Source: Saprospiraceae bacterium | GTDB taxonomy: Bacteria; Bacteroidota; Bacteroidia; Chitinophagales; Saprospiraceae | Direction: 5' to 3' | Assembly (NCBI GenBank): GCA_020628095.1 | Contig: JAHDFP010000006.1 | Location: 1 to 64,000, forward strand | Length of the DNA stretch: 64,000 nt | Shown here: positions 55,250-63,681 of the stretch, in pieces | Layout: each line of letters starts with the position of its first letter | How positions within the stretch are numbered: position 1 is the stretch's first letter | Notes under the pieces: model-generated | What the model saw: only the letters and a program-made list of their open reading frames with translations | The model's database searches: none | Told to the model about the DNA's origin: nothing | Made by a program: the position numbers and the translations under genes

Positions 55250-56935
55250 ATGAAATATCTCCTGTCTTTATTATTTGTTCTCGTTGCATCCATTTTTCTT
55301 ACCAGTCAAAACACGGTAGGACTGATATCTTATAACGAAGCAAAATCTTTGGACGGTCTCAATTTGATATACCCACATAATCAGCCTAATGTTTTTTTGC
55401 TCAATGCCTGTGGCGAAATTGTCCACCAATGGGAGGGAGAAGCTGATCAGAGACCTGGTAATACGGCTTACTTGCTACCTGATGGCAGGATAGTAAGGAC
55501 TTATCGCAATGCCAATGTTGCTAATGATGTCATCTGGGCAGGTGGCGGTGGTGCCACGGTAGAGATCAGAGATTGGGATAATAATCTAGAGTGGTCGTAT
55601 ACGCTCAACGATTCACTTGCCAGACTACATCACGATATTGCCATTATCAATAAGCAAGGTCGATTCTCTATACTCATGCTAGCCTGGGAAAGAAAGTCTG
55701 GAGAAGAAGCCCTAGCGATGGGTCGGGATACGGCTCTGTTATCAGATGGAGAACTATGGCCGGATTATCTGTTTGAGATAGATCCAGCAACTGATGAAAT
55801 CATCTGGGAATGGCATGCCTGGGATCATCTGGTACAAGACTTTGATCCTACCAAAGCCAATTATGGAGTCATAGCCGATAACCCTAATAAAATAGACATC
55901 AACACACCTTCATCTGGTAATAACCCGACTGGAGCAGACTGGATGCACGCTAACTCCGTAGACTATGATCCCGTCAATGATAATATCTTATTATGTATTC
56001 CACATTTCAACGAAGTGTTTATCATAGATCATACGACCACGACGGAGCAAGCGGCCAGCGATACAGGTGGTAGGAGTCAGCGCGGTGGAGACCTCATGTA
56101 CAGATGGGGTAATCCTTCTAACTATGATGCAGGTGGCTCGGATGCGCAGACTTTATTTTTTCCGCATGACGGTAATTTTATAGATGACTTTGTGGATGTG
56201 TTCGACCCTAATTATGGTAAGGTGTCTATTTTCAATAACAGGGTGGGTGTAGACTACTCTTCTTTCAATATTTTTTCACCAGCATTTGATATGTATGACT
56301 GGGCTTACTTTTTTGTGGATGGAAATTACCTGCCAGAAAATCACGAATACATCGGTGTCCACCCAGTCGATAGGACTAACCTCTACTCTACAGGGCTATC
56401 CAGCGTGCAATATCTGCGCAATGGTAATTATCTAGTGACGTCTGGTCGGTTCGGGTATACCTTTGAGATGACGCCAGATAATGAGATTGTCTGGGAGTAT
56501 GTCACACCGACAAGAGGACCTAATCGGGTAGAGCAAGGCGATACGACATTGACCATTAATAATAATCTGACTTTCCGTGTCAAAAGATATCCTCTGGAGT
56601 ATGACGCTTTCGATGGAAGAGACCTAAGTCCTAAAGGCTATATAGAGCTTAACCCAGATACGACGTACTGCGATAGGTTAGTGAGTACGGCTGAGATACT
56701 GGAAGAACTCGATATGAATGTCTATCCTAATCCTGCTCAGGATATGATTACCTTACAATGGGAAAAAGAAAAGTATATCACTGTCGAGATCGTCGATCAA
56801 TTAGGACAGGTTATCGTCCCACGACATCAGCTCAATGGAGGTAGAAGATATTTTGATACCTCGACGTGGTTATCGGGGATGTATGTACTGAGGATCAATG
56901 ATCGGGTTAGTTCTAAGTTTTTGGTGTTTAAGTAG
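55250..56935 (+). CDS. Secreted arylsulfotransferase-like protein with T9SS type A sorting domain
   Basis: A 561-residue exported protein with signal peptide ~1-19 (FLTSQ). Residues ~40-470 form a propeller like that of the AssT family. The presumed active-site residues are present: H127-H128 (LHHDI), H233 (WMHANS), R285 and H306 (FFPHDGN). The first three groups and the last His match in order the four active-site residues I recall for E. coli AssT (H252, H356, R374, H436). AssT moves sulfate between phenols. The last ~80 residues are the type A T9SS domain (NVYPNPAQDMITLQW, YVLRIND). It probably acts at the cell surface or outside. Confidence 0.85.
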   Translation: MKYLLSLLFVLVASIFLTSQNTVGLISYNEAKSLDGLNLIYPHNQPNVFLLNACGEIVHQWEGEADQRPGNTAYLLPDGRIVRTYRNANVANDVIWAGGGGATVEIRDWDNNLEWSYTLNDSLARLHHDIAIINKQGRFSILMLAWERKSGEEALAMGRDTALLSDGELWPDYLFEIDPATDEIIWEWHAWDHLVQDFDPTKANYGVIADNPNKIDINTPSSGNNPTGADWMHANSVDYDPVNDNILLCIPHFNEVFIIDHTTTTEQAASDTGGRSQRGGDLMYRWGNPSNYDAGGSDAQTLFFPHDGNFIDDFVDVFDPNYGKVSIFNNRVGVDYSSFNIFSPAFDMYDWAYFFVDGNYLPENHEYIGVHPVDRTNLYSTGLSSVQYLRNGNYLVTSGRFGYTFEMTPDNEIVWEYVTPTRGPNRVEQGDTTLTINNNLTFRVKRYPLEYDAFDGRDLSPKGYIELNPDTTYCDRLVSTAEILEELDMNVYPNPAQDMITLQWEKEKYITVEIVDQLGQVIVPRHQLNGGRRYFDTSTWLSGMYVLRINDRVSSKFLVFK

Positions 56936-57186
56936 GGGGTAGAGAAGATAGGTTTTACAGGGTGTTTTTTGCCATTGAGATTACCGTTTAGTTTATAAAA
57001 TATCAGAACATGGTATTTTATTCAAGTGTTATATAGTCTCGGATATAACCGAGCTGCTTAATCTGGAGTAGGTCATAGCTTCTTAGTCTTCTGTCGGTAG
57101 GCTACAATTATGGATAATGGAAGGCTTTATTGGGCTGTACGAAGTATACTTCATACCACTTGTAGTGATAGTCATTTATTTATTGA
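56936..57186. other. Convergent intergenic region with a palindrome
   Basis: 251 nt between two convergent genes, with no ORF or RNA gene found. It contains a CTCGG-ATATAA-CCGAG hairpin (57038-57053) without a T tract, and a 12-bp palindrome GAAGTATACTTC (57141-57152) that extends imperfectly to ~20 bp. Neither has a known role. Confidence 0.4.
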
Positions 57187-58311
57187 TTACAGAAACAACT
57201 CGCAAAATACTTCTCCAAATGACACTTCTTTCATATTTATTTTATGGGGATAATTTTGCTTGATATACTTTTCCATTCCTTCATGGTCTGCTTTGCTTGG
57301 ATCAAAGTCCCATCGACAAATTTGTGATAAGTCTTTATTTGCTTTTTCATTCTTTATTATCCAATCAATTATGTCTTTAGTGGGAGTATTTCCAAGCTTT
57401 ACTCCAAGTGCAGCTGATAGATGCTTAAATTCAGAATAATTCCAATTTGTCTGACGATATGATTCCACTGAGAAAAATGAATTGATAAGTAATTCCATAT
57501 TTACGATGTAGAATTCACCTCTATTGATTATTGAATTATACTCGTGTTTTAAATATGGGTGGGCATCAACATAGTCTGTATCATCAGTTGGATATTTTGC
57601 TACCCAATCCGATTTGTTATCGTTTGTAAGGAATAAAGCTATGTTGTTTTCATTAATCTTAGAATGGTTTATTATTTCAAGCCATAATATTAAATCTCCA
57701 TGTTTATTGGTTGGCTTTTCCGCATCAGCAAATCCTGGTGGAATACCATTGGTATATCTGAATTCACATGTATCCTGTGCTTGTTTTAATATTTCATTTA
57801 ATTTTGAATTACTACCTCTTTCTCTAATTATTCTATTTAATTCTTCGATTCTGGATTCTATTTCTCCTTTCTTTTTATGGTTTCCAATTTTAACTAATTC
57901 ATCAATGGTTGTTTTTGCTTCTTTATATGCACTTTTTAATTCTTCCGTTGAATTATAATTTAAGTGAGATGCGAGTTCCTGATCTGTTCTCAGGTTTATT
58001 ACTTTTTCAAAATTTGATAAAGATTTTTGAAGTTGCTTTGAGATTGAAGAGTATGGGTTTGCTATTGTCTTCTTTTGTCTGACATATTGATCAAATTCGA
58101 AAATGACCCAGTTAGGAATTACCAGTTTGTCTTTTCTTGCAAGAGAATCTAAAAAGGATATGAGTTCATTAAATGCTTGTCTGTTTATGTGCAAAGACCA
58201 GAGTAAAATATTCGTATCTAAGAATACTTTTGATTTGTATTCATTACTTGTAAAGTAGCTGAGCACTAAATATGAATACATTCTGGTTTTTCTATTCTTT
58301 GGTATATGCAA
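57187..58311 (-). CDS. PIN-like domain protein
   Basis: A 374-residue protein (364 if ATG at 58281 is used). The N-terminal KVFLDTNILLWSL carries the first acidic residue of PIN nucleases; NWVIFEF and PPGFADAEK...GDLILWLEII give the later Asp/Glu, and IALFLTNDNKSDW the last Asp. This pattern is that of the PIN_8/PIN-like group (from memory). The middle is helical and Lys/Glu-rich. The C-terminal part is not recognised. The DNA is visibly richer in A+T than neighbouring genes and stands alone next to decayed sequence, which hints at acquisition. PIN proteins are RNases; some act in defence, but this cannot be shown here. Confidence 0.77.
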   Translation of the reverse strand: MHIPKNRKTRMYSYLVLSYFTSNEYKSKVFLDTNILLWSLHINRQAFNELISFLDSLARKDKLVIPNWVIFEFDQYVRQKKTIANPYSSISKQLQKSLSNFEKVINLRTDQELASHLNYNSTEELKSAYKEAKTTIDELVKIGNHKKKGEIESRIEELNRIIRERGSNSKLNEILKQAQDTCEFRYTNGIPPGFADAEKPTNKHGDLILWLEIINHSKINENNIALFLTNDNKSDWVAKYPTDDTDYVDAHPYLKHEYNSIINRGEFYIVNMELLINSFFSVESYRQTNWNYSEFKHLSAALGVKLGNTPTKDIIDWIIKNEKANKDLSQICRWDFDPSKADHEGMEKYIKQNYPHKINMKEVSFGEVFCELFL

Positions 58312-58439
58312 TTTCTTCTTTTTGATTATCGCTAACTAATATGTATTAGTAATAAATCATGTTTAGACCACAAGGATGCTAATTGCCATGGACACTTAGA
58401 TCATTCTAAAATCCGTTGAAGACTAAATTATAAGTTTCC

Positions 58440-58625
58440 CTCTAATTCATACGATTAGAATTTTCGGAGGCAATTATGAATATTAGTAATAACTCATCAA
58501 AATAAAGAAACAAAACCAAAGTGCGCCTTCGCCCGACCTAAATCAAAAATCAATTTCCTCAGTACGACCAACTGCGATAGTAAATGAAAAAGACAGACCT
58601 TAGTCTCTATTCCTAGGCTACTTTC
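58440..58625 (-). pseudogene. Decayed copy of the 3' end of the Omp85-like gene
   Basis: By eye this region aligns over ~180 nt with 61808-61985, about four bases in five identical. On the minus strand the first part still encodes SLGIETKV, and the end encodes DLGR.KAHFGFVSLF and a stop, like the C-terminus of the 61862 gene. Between them two frameshifts break the reading frame. Homology continues past the stop, so downstream sequence was copied as well. It fills most of the 319-nt gap between the PIN gene and the LytTR gene; nothing else was found there. Confidence 0.8.
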
Positions 58626-58630
58626 ATCTT

Positions 58631-59386
58631 TTAACTATTCATCCATTTTTTGAAGTCGGTGGTCTTTTGTCTACTCACTATAAATTGTATTTCACCGGCA
58701 TTCGTGATTTTTAGTTTTACGCGGTGATTAAAGTATTGTTCTACTCTTAAGACAGAATTTTTAGAGATGATTTGTCCTCTATTGATTTTAAAAAATATTT
58801 CAGGATCTAATGATTTATACAATTCTTCTAAAGTCTCATCTATCATGTACCTTTTGGATGAGGTCATGCCAAAGGTGATCCGATCATCAGAATAAGCAAA
58901 GAGCAAATCTTCTACTTTTAGTTGGACATAAGCTGTGCCATGCTTGACCAGAATGCTGGTTCTCTTTTTAGCGGTTTTCTGTATGTCACCTAATAATACC
59001 TTGAGTATATCTGGACTCAGCGTTTGTTGAGCACTTGACTTTTGGTATTTTTTTATAGCCCTGGCTAATGCGTCTTTTTTTACGGGTTTTAGCAAATAAT
59101 CTATGCTATTAACTTTGAATGCTTGAATGGCGTACTGGTCAAATGCGGTAGTAAAAATTATGGGAGCTGTGACTTCTACTAATTGAAAAATTTCAAAACT
59201 CAATCCATCAGCTAATTGTATATCAACAAAGATCAAATCTGGAGGCCGATTATTTTTAAACCATTCGACAGAATCTTTTACGGTATCTAATATTCCTAAA
59301 AGTTGATAATCAACCTCAATGTTTTTTAATAAGTTTTTTAGTTGCCGAGCCGCTCTGGGTTCATCTTCTATAATTAATATGGTCAT
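58631..59386 (-). CDS. LytTR-family response regulator
   Basis: A 251-residue regulator, clearly similar to the one at 34293 (shared QLADGLSFEIF, PIIFTTAFDQYAIQAF, NSIDYLLKPV). Receiver domain with D55 in LIFVDIQLADG and Lys in YLLKPV. The LytTR domain at ~145-251 contains RTSILVKHGTAYVQL, YSDDRITFG, FFKINRGQIISKNSV and ends FKKWMNS. It pairs with the upstream kinase (25 nt). It is the last gene of a minus-strand block ending at the decayed Omp85 copy. Confidence 0.92.
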   Translation of the reverse strand: MTILIIEDEPRAARQLKNLLKNIEVDYQLLGILDTVKDSVEWFKNNRPPDLIFVDIQLADGLSFEIFQLVEVTAPIIFTTAFDQYAIQAFKVNSIDYLLKPVKKDALARAIKKYQKSSAQQTLSPDILKVLLGDIQKTAKKRTSILVKHGTAYVQLKVEDLLFAYSDDRITFGMTSSKRYMIDETLEELYKSLDPEIFFKINRGQIISKNSVLRVEQYFNHRVKLKITNAGEIQFIVSRQKTTDFKKWMNS

Positions 59387-59411
59387 CTTAGTTTTCTGGT
59401 ATTTTTGGGAG

Positions 59412-60455
59412 TTACAAAAGAGGAATCGATACGACGAATTGCTCGCCGTTGTTTTCGATCTTTATTGACCTATCAGCAACCAGGTCATAACGCTTCTCTA
59501 TGTTGTTCAATCCTACTTTAGTAGATGGAATCTGTGTGGATTTGGTTTGGATATTATTTTCGACTCTTATATTTTCTTCATCTATAGAGATGTTGATGAC
59601 TAAAGGATTAGATTTTGATATTACATTATGTTTGATAGCATTTTCTAAAAGCAACTGAAGACTCATAGGGACTAAGCGGCTATGCAGTTTGTTATTGGGT
59701 ATCTTCCAGTTGATCTGAATATTATCACCAAATCTTTCTGACTGTATGTGTATGTATGCTCTGGCAAATTCTAATTCTTGCTCTAGAGTAATGAGCTTGG
59801 AATTTCCAGATTCTAGGATGTAACGATAGACATCTGATAATTTATCTACAAATTGGATAGCCTCAGGTTTGGGATCATTTTCTATGATATCACGCAAGGT
59901 ATTAAGACTATTAAATAGGAAATGTGGTCTAGCCTGATTTCTAAGTGCATCGAATTGTGCCTCTACGACTATTTGCTTGGCTCGCTCTTCTTCCCTGATG
60001 GCTTGCATAAGACGATTATAATAATAAATAGCTTCGTAGATAGCTAGAACCATTATGCTAATCAGTAAGATCGGAATCAAAAATTCAGTAATACTTGGGT
60101 GGTTGTAATCTTGTCCTAGAAGGCTTCCAAGTAAAAGTACTCCTAATCGATCTATGCATATTGCAGTAAATATTATGGCCAACAATAATATCGTAATTCG
60201 CTTAATGTTGTCCTTAAAGTCTGGCATACGTCTACGAATCCATATCATAATCCTTCTCATTATTATCCAGTTACAAGTCGAAAAAAGAATAGAAATACCA
60301 TAGTTCATCATGGCGTATTTTAATGGATACTTGATAAAGGAGCAACCATTGAACAAGAGGTCGGTGATAAGACTCAGAATCAAAATACCAACGAGCATAA
60401 ACCACCGATCATCAAAACCGATAAACTCAATATTCTTATTTCTTCTGAAATTCAT
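59412..60455 (-). CDS. LytS/YehU-type sensor histidine kinase
   Basis: A 347-residue kinase with about four membrane helices (~20-145) and the His_kinase domain. Phosphorylated His178 sits in NQARPHFLFNSLNTL; LLLENAIKHNV is the ATP-binding N box and VGLNNIEKRYDL the later motif. There is no extracellular sensor domain. It starts 5 nt after the 60461 membrane-protein gene ends and is followed by the LytTR regulator, so the three are co-transcribed. Confidence 0.91.
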   Translation of the reverse strand: MNFRRNKNIEFIGFDDRWFMLVGILILSLITDLLFNGCSFIKYPLKYAMMNYGISILFSTCNWIIMRRIMIWIRRRMPDFKDNIKRITILLLAIIFTAICIDRLGVLLLGSLLGQDYNHPSITEFLIPILLISIMVLAIYEAIYYYNRLMQAIREEERAKQIVVEAQFDALRNQARPHFLFNSLNTLRDIIENDPKPEAIQFVDKLSDVYRYILESGNSKLITLEQELEFARAYIHIQSERFGDNIQINWKIPNNKLHSRLVPMSLQLLLENAIKHNVISKSNPLVINISIDEENIRVENNIQTKSTQIPSTKVGLNNIEKRYDLVADRSIKIENNGEQFVVSIPLL

Positions 60456-60460
60456 GATGA

Positions 60461-61261
60461 TTACATACTTAAGAAGGCTATTCCTTGCTTAGCTTGATAA
60501 AAAGTATGAGCAATAAAAGAAATATAGAGTAAGGCAAAAATGGTTACGGCAATAATTTTATTCGTCTCCGTGGATTTCCACTTCGTAGATACTATATAAG
60601 CGAATAACGGGATAACCTGAAGACCATGGAGGCCAAAAAAATGCGCTACTCTCAGATCACCAGCGATGGTACTCCAGTTAACTAATGGTAGTCCCTCACC
60701 TCCGTCAGCGACGCCTATATTGTGTGACATTTGGCTTATCATCTGACCACCTATCCAGCTCCCCAAAAACACAACCATCCATCCGATCAATATAGACCAT
60801 TGCATAGATTTTGTAGTCATAAGTTTTAGTCTCATCGTGTCAAAAATAAACAGTATCATAATGATAACATTGATACTTACAATAACTCCCATAAGACCAA
60901 ACAAAATACCGTCTATGGGATTCTGCATATTATAGTGTGATTGCACACCTCGTGCACCTTGGCCTACTATTATTAGCAAATCAATTAAAAGTGTTATGGC
61001 TACAGTGTTATTTATAATATTCTTTTTTCTCTTGCTGTAAGGGTAGAATTGTATCAGATAGCCGACTGTGGCAATATAGATAATATCAGAAATACAAAAC
61101 TTAAGAGGTTTTATCCATACATTGACACCCATCAGTATTCTATCGTCTATTGCGATTCCTGCTAGACAGATTACTGTAAAGAATCCGTGAATAACGAGTA
61201 CCCAATAAAGAATAGGACTTTGTTCTTTTAGCATTTTGAATATCTCCAGTAACTTTTTCAT
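60461..61261 (-). CDS. Multi-pass membrane protein of unknown function
   Basis: The start is set at 61261, where ATGA overlaps the stop of the upstream gene; a longer frame to 61396 would overlap that gene by 139 nt. 266 residues with about seven membrane helices (ILYWVLVIHGFFTVICLAGI, ILFGLMGVIVSINVIIMILF, WSILIGWMVVFLGSWIGGQM, FGLHGLQVIPLFAYIVST, IIAVTIFALLYISFIAHTFY). Conserved-looking polar residues are His in HFFGLHGLQV and RGVQSHYN. No family recognised. Tight linkage to the ABA4-like gene and to the kinase points to a shared role. Confidence 0.75.
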   Translation of the reverse strand: MKKLLEIFKMLKEQSPILYWVLVIHGFFTVICLAGIAIDDRILMGVNVWIKPLKFCISDIIYIATVGYLIQFYPYSKRKKNIINNTVAITLLIDLLIIVGQGARGVQSHYNMQNPIDGILFGLMGVIVSINVIIMILFIFDTMRLKLMTTKSMQWSILIGWMVVFLGSWIGGQMISQMSHNIGVADGGEGLPLVNWSTIAGDLRVAHFFGLHGLQVIPLFAYIVSTKWKSTETNKIIAVTIFALLYISFIAHTFYQAKQGIAFLSM

Positions 61262-61680
61262 GACGTTGTTTTTTTGAAATATCTCAGAATGATGAAAAGT
61301 AAAAACCCAACTGGTCCTACCATAAATGTTCCTAGCAGACAGGGAACGAGCCATATATGATTGATACCCAGTTTCTGATTTTGATCCAGTATCCACATGC
61401 CTATCAATAGGTCAAAGGCCAGATAGTGCACCCAACCCGCTAACACTGCATCTTCTCTTGTAAATAATTGCATGACAGATTCCAAACTGCCAAAGTCCAA
61501 TCCATTGCCATTATTTAAAGAAAGAACTAAATAGATCACATATATGATCGATAACGCAATGGGTATAACTTTATAGTCTATCAATAAGCGAGTACCCTTC
61601 CACCGCGGCAGAAATATCATTAATAACCACATGGCCATAGCGACCATATTTACAACTGAAAACATATCGCTAGGAGTCAT
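61258..61680 (-). CDS. ABA4-like family membrane protein
   Basis: A 140-residue protein with four membrane helices. It matches ABA4-like (DUF4281) proteins from memory: start with FSVVNMVAMAMWLLMIFLPRW, the middle AGWVHYLAFDLLIGMWILDQN, and the end FMVGPVGFLLFIILRYF. In plants ABA4 is needed for neoxanthin synthesis; bacterial members are unassigned, though a link to carotenoids or membranes is possible. It is the first gene of the block and overlaps the next by 4 nt. Confidence 0.82.
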   Translation of the reverse strand: MTPSDMFSVVNMVAMAMWLLMIFLPRWKGTRLLIDYKVIPIALSIIYVIYLVLSLNNGNGLDFGSLESVMQLFTREDAVLAGWVHYLAFDLLIGMWILDQNQKLGINHIWLVPCLLGTFMVGPVGFLLFIILRYFKKTTS

Positions 61681-61807
61681 AATTTGAATTTTTTGTTTGT
61701 ACGAAAGTTAGATTACTTTATGCCTCCAAAGATGCATGAAGCAAGTGTTTATGAGAATGACTTAAGGATCAATCATCGTTTTTCCTGACTGAAACGTCGT
61801 CGATTAA

Positions 61808-61985
61808 ATGTTGATACGATTAGATTTTCGGAGACGATTACGAATATTGCTATCAACGTAATCAAAAAAGAGAAACAAAACCAAAGTGTGCCTTCGGCCG
61901 ACCTAGGTCAAAATCAATTTCCTGAGTACGTCCGACCGCGATGGTAAAATTAAAGAGACCGACTTTGGTCTCTATTCCGAGACTG
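61808..61985 (-). repeat. Intact copy of the direct repeat (3' end of the Omp85-like gene and downstream)
   Basis: This is the intact counterpart of 58440-58625, in the same orientation about 3.2 kb away. It covers the last ~120 nt of the Omp85-like gene and ~54 nt after its stop. The two copies bracket the four-gene LytTR/kinase/membrane block. Confidence 0.8.
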
Positions 61986-63622
61986 CCTCCTATACCCAAT
62001 GCATACTCCGCTTGTCCACTTGTATTTTCTAGGTAGCCAAAATCAACGAATGGGAGACTGAAATAAGAATTGTTAGATAATAGCAACCGATATTCTACAG
62101 TAGATATGGCGTAATAACTGGTAAAGAAGGAAGCCTCATCAAAACCTCTTAATATTTGATTACCGCCTATTTGGAATTTTTCGTTACGATATAATCCAGC
62201 CTTGGAGTAGCGCCATCCAGCTTTGAGAGATAATCCGATGGTTGCCCGACTTGCTAGAGGTTTGAAATAACTCAGGTCACCTGATAATTCAAATCTGGGT
62301 GTCTTTAGTTGCAAGGTGTCATAGCTGTCGGTGAAGTCTACGCGTTCATTAGGGTCATTAGTTAGTTGGAATATGATGGGATTTTTTTTGATAGTTCTTT
62401 GGCCAGCGACACCTTTGATTCTGATATCATATCCTGAGCGGGGATTATACTGGTAATCCAGTCGAGCTAGTGATAACTCAGCCGCTATACCCGTCTGATC
62501 TACATCAAGGTCTTGAGGTAATCGCTGCGTGACATATAGTTGTGCCGTATCTATATCTATAAGGCTGGAAGACTCGTAATCCCATGATACCTTGAGATGG
62601 TCATTACTATTAATAAAATATTGGACACCTAAATCCGCCTTCAGCGTAGAATATTCCAGGGCATTCCTAAATAGGCTAAACTCGGCATTGATCCCAAAGG
62701 GAAGATCGAACATATAAGGATAGTTGAACTTAAGCTCAAATTTTTGTTGCTCCGGTCTTAGTCTCTCAAAGTCTATATAGAGATATTCTCCATAGCCAAA
62801 CCGATTAAGCATCTCGGCGGTAAAATCCAGTGATAGGAATAATTGCTGATCATCCAGATTATTAGTCGGTATAATCCCTATCAAAAAATCAAATCGACTC
62901 GCATTCTTAGGATCTAAGTAAAGATTGAGCGTGGAGTAATTATGGAAAAAATTAAGATCGGGAGATTGGCTTTGTTTGAGGAAGGCCAACTTATTGAGTT
63001 GACTAGGTATGCCGAGTAGTTTTTTGTGATTATAGACTTCTTCGTTATCAAAGTCCAAGTATCTGCGGATATAATGAGTCTTGATTTTTAGGTCTCCTTG
63101 GATGTTGATGGAGTCGATAATTATTTTTGGTCCAGTGTTGATTGATAGTTTTCCTTCTAGATTATTGTCATTGATTTGCATATCATCTAATACAATCTTA
63201 CAAAAAGGAAATCCTCTGTTACCGTAATAGTCCTTGATTTGTTCTCTGATATTAAGATATTCTTGAGTGGATCGGGGAGGGGATAATTTTAGTTTACTCA
63301 AGAAATCCAGACCTAGACTATCTATGGTTATTTTTTCAAAACTATATTTTTCACCAAGGTGTATATAGGCTTTATGATTTTTCTGTGTACTATCTGATAA
63401 GATAGAGTCTATATTGGCTTCTAGGTAATTATCATTGATTAGTCTTTCTATAATAGGCTCGAGTAGAGCATGGGGGTTTTCGTATTTGGGGTTGTCTATG
63501 TTGGTTTTCAGATAGGATATGGGACTCATATCTGTATCAGATATTAATTCGATAGATTGCCCATAGGATATTGCTCCCACGAAAAATAAAATCCCACTAC
63601 TGAATAATCTGATTATTGACAA
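61862..63622 (-). CDS. Omp85/BamA-TamA-like outer membrane protein
   Basis: A 586-residue exported protein with signal peptide ~1-22. N-terminal POTRA-like domains (~50-260: LINDNYLEANIDSI, IREQIKDYYGNRGFPFCKI, GPKIIIDSINIQGDLKIKTHYIRRYL). The C-terminal half is a 16-strand-type barrel with the Omp85 lid-like motif RGFDEASF in GGNQILRGFDEASFF and ends in Phe. In that family the barrel inserts proteins or translocates them. It is smaller than BamA and has few POTRA domains, so a TamA- or surface-antigen-like role is more likely. Its promoter is shared with the divergent hemW. Confidence 0.88.
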   Translation of the reverse strand: MSIIRLFSSGILFFVGAISYGQSIELISDTDMSPISYLKTNIDNPKYENPHALLEPIIERLINDNYLEANIDSILSDSTQKNHKAYIHLGEKYSFEKITIDSLGLDFLSKLKLSPPRSTQEYLNIREQIKDYYGNRGFPFCKIVLDDMQINDNNLEGKLSINTGPKIIIDSINIQGDLKIKTHYIRRYLDFDNEEVYNHKKLLGIPSQLNKLAFLKQSQSPDLNFFHNYSTLNLYLDPKNASRFDFLIGIIPTNNLDDQQLFLSLDFTAEMLNRFGYGEYLYIDFERLRPEQQKFELKFNYPYMFDLPFGINAEFSLFRNALEYSTLKADLGVQYFINSNDHLKVSWDYESSSLIDIDTAQLYVTQRLPQDLDVDQTGIAAELSLARLDYQYNPRSGYDIRIKGVAGQRTIKKNPIIFQLTNDPNERVDFTDSYDTLQLKTPRFELSGDLSYFKPLASRATIGLSLKAGWRYSKAGLYRNEKFQIGGNQILRGFDEASFFTSYYAISTVEYRLLLSNNSYFSLPFVDFGYLENTSGQAEYALGIGGSLGIETKVGLFNFTIAVGRTQEIDFDLGRPKAHFGFVSLF

Positions 63623-63639
63623 TACTTTTATATAATATT

Positions 63640-63647
63640 CAAAAATA
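63640..63647 (-). promoter_or_regulatory. Putative -7 promoter element of the Omp85-like gene
   Basis: CAAAAATA on the plus strand is TATTTTTG on the minus strand, matching TAnnTTTG, 18 nt upstream of the start. Confidence 0.35.
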
Positions 63648-63681
63648 GAATTGTTTACACATATAGGAAGTTTAAACCATT

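Noticed and set aside
57141-57152. Resemblance of GAAGTATACTTC to lox-like recombination arms
   Set aside because: Only a few bases agree, there is no 13-bp arm pair with an 8-bp spacer, and no recombinase is nearby.
57614-57958. Plus-strand frame of 114 codons
   Set aside because: It is antisense to the PIN-like gene, and the hydrophobic look comes from its Lys/Glu-rich helices.
61262-61396. N-terminal extension of the 60461 gene
   Set aside because: It would overlap the ABA4-like gene by 139 nt; the ATGA overlap at 61258-61261 fits normal coupling.
58440-61985. Insertion sequence explanation for the direct repeats
   Set aside because: No transposase, no short terminal inverted repeats, and the repeated piece is a gene end with its flank.
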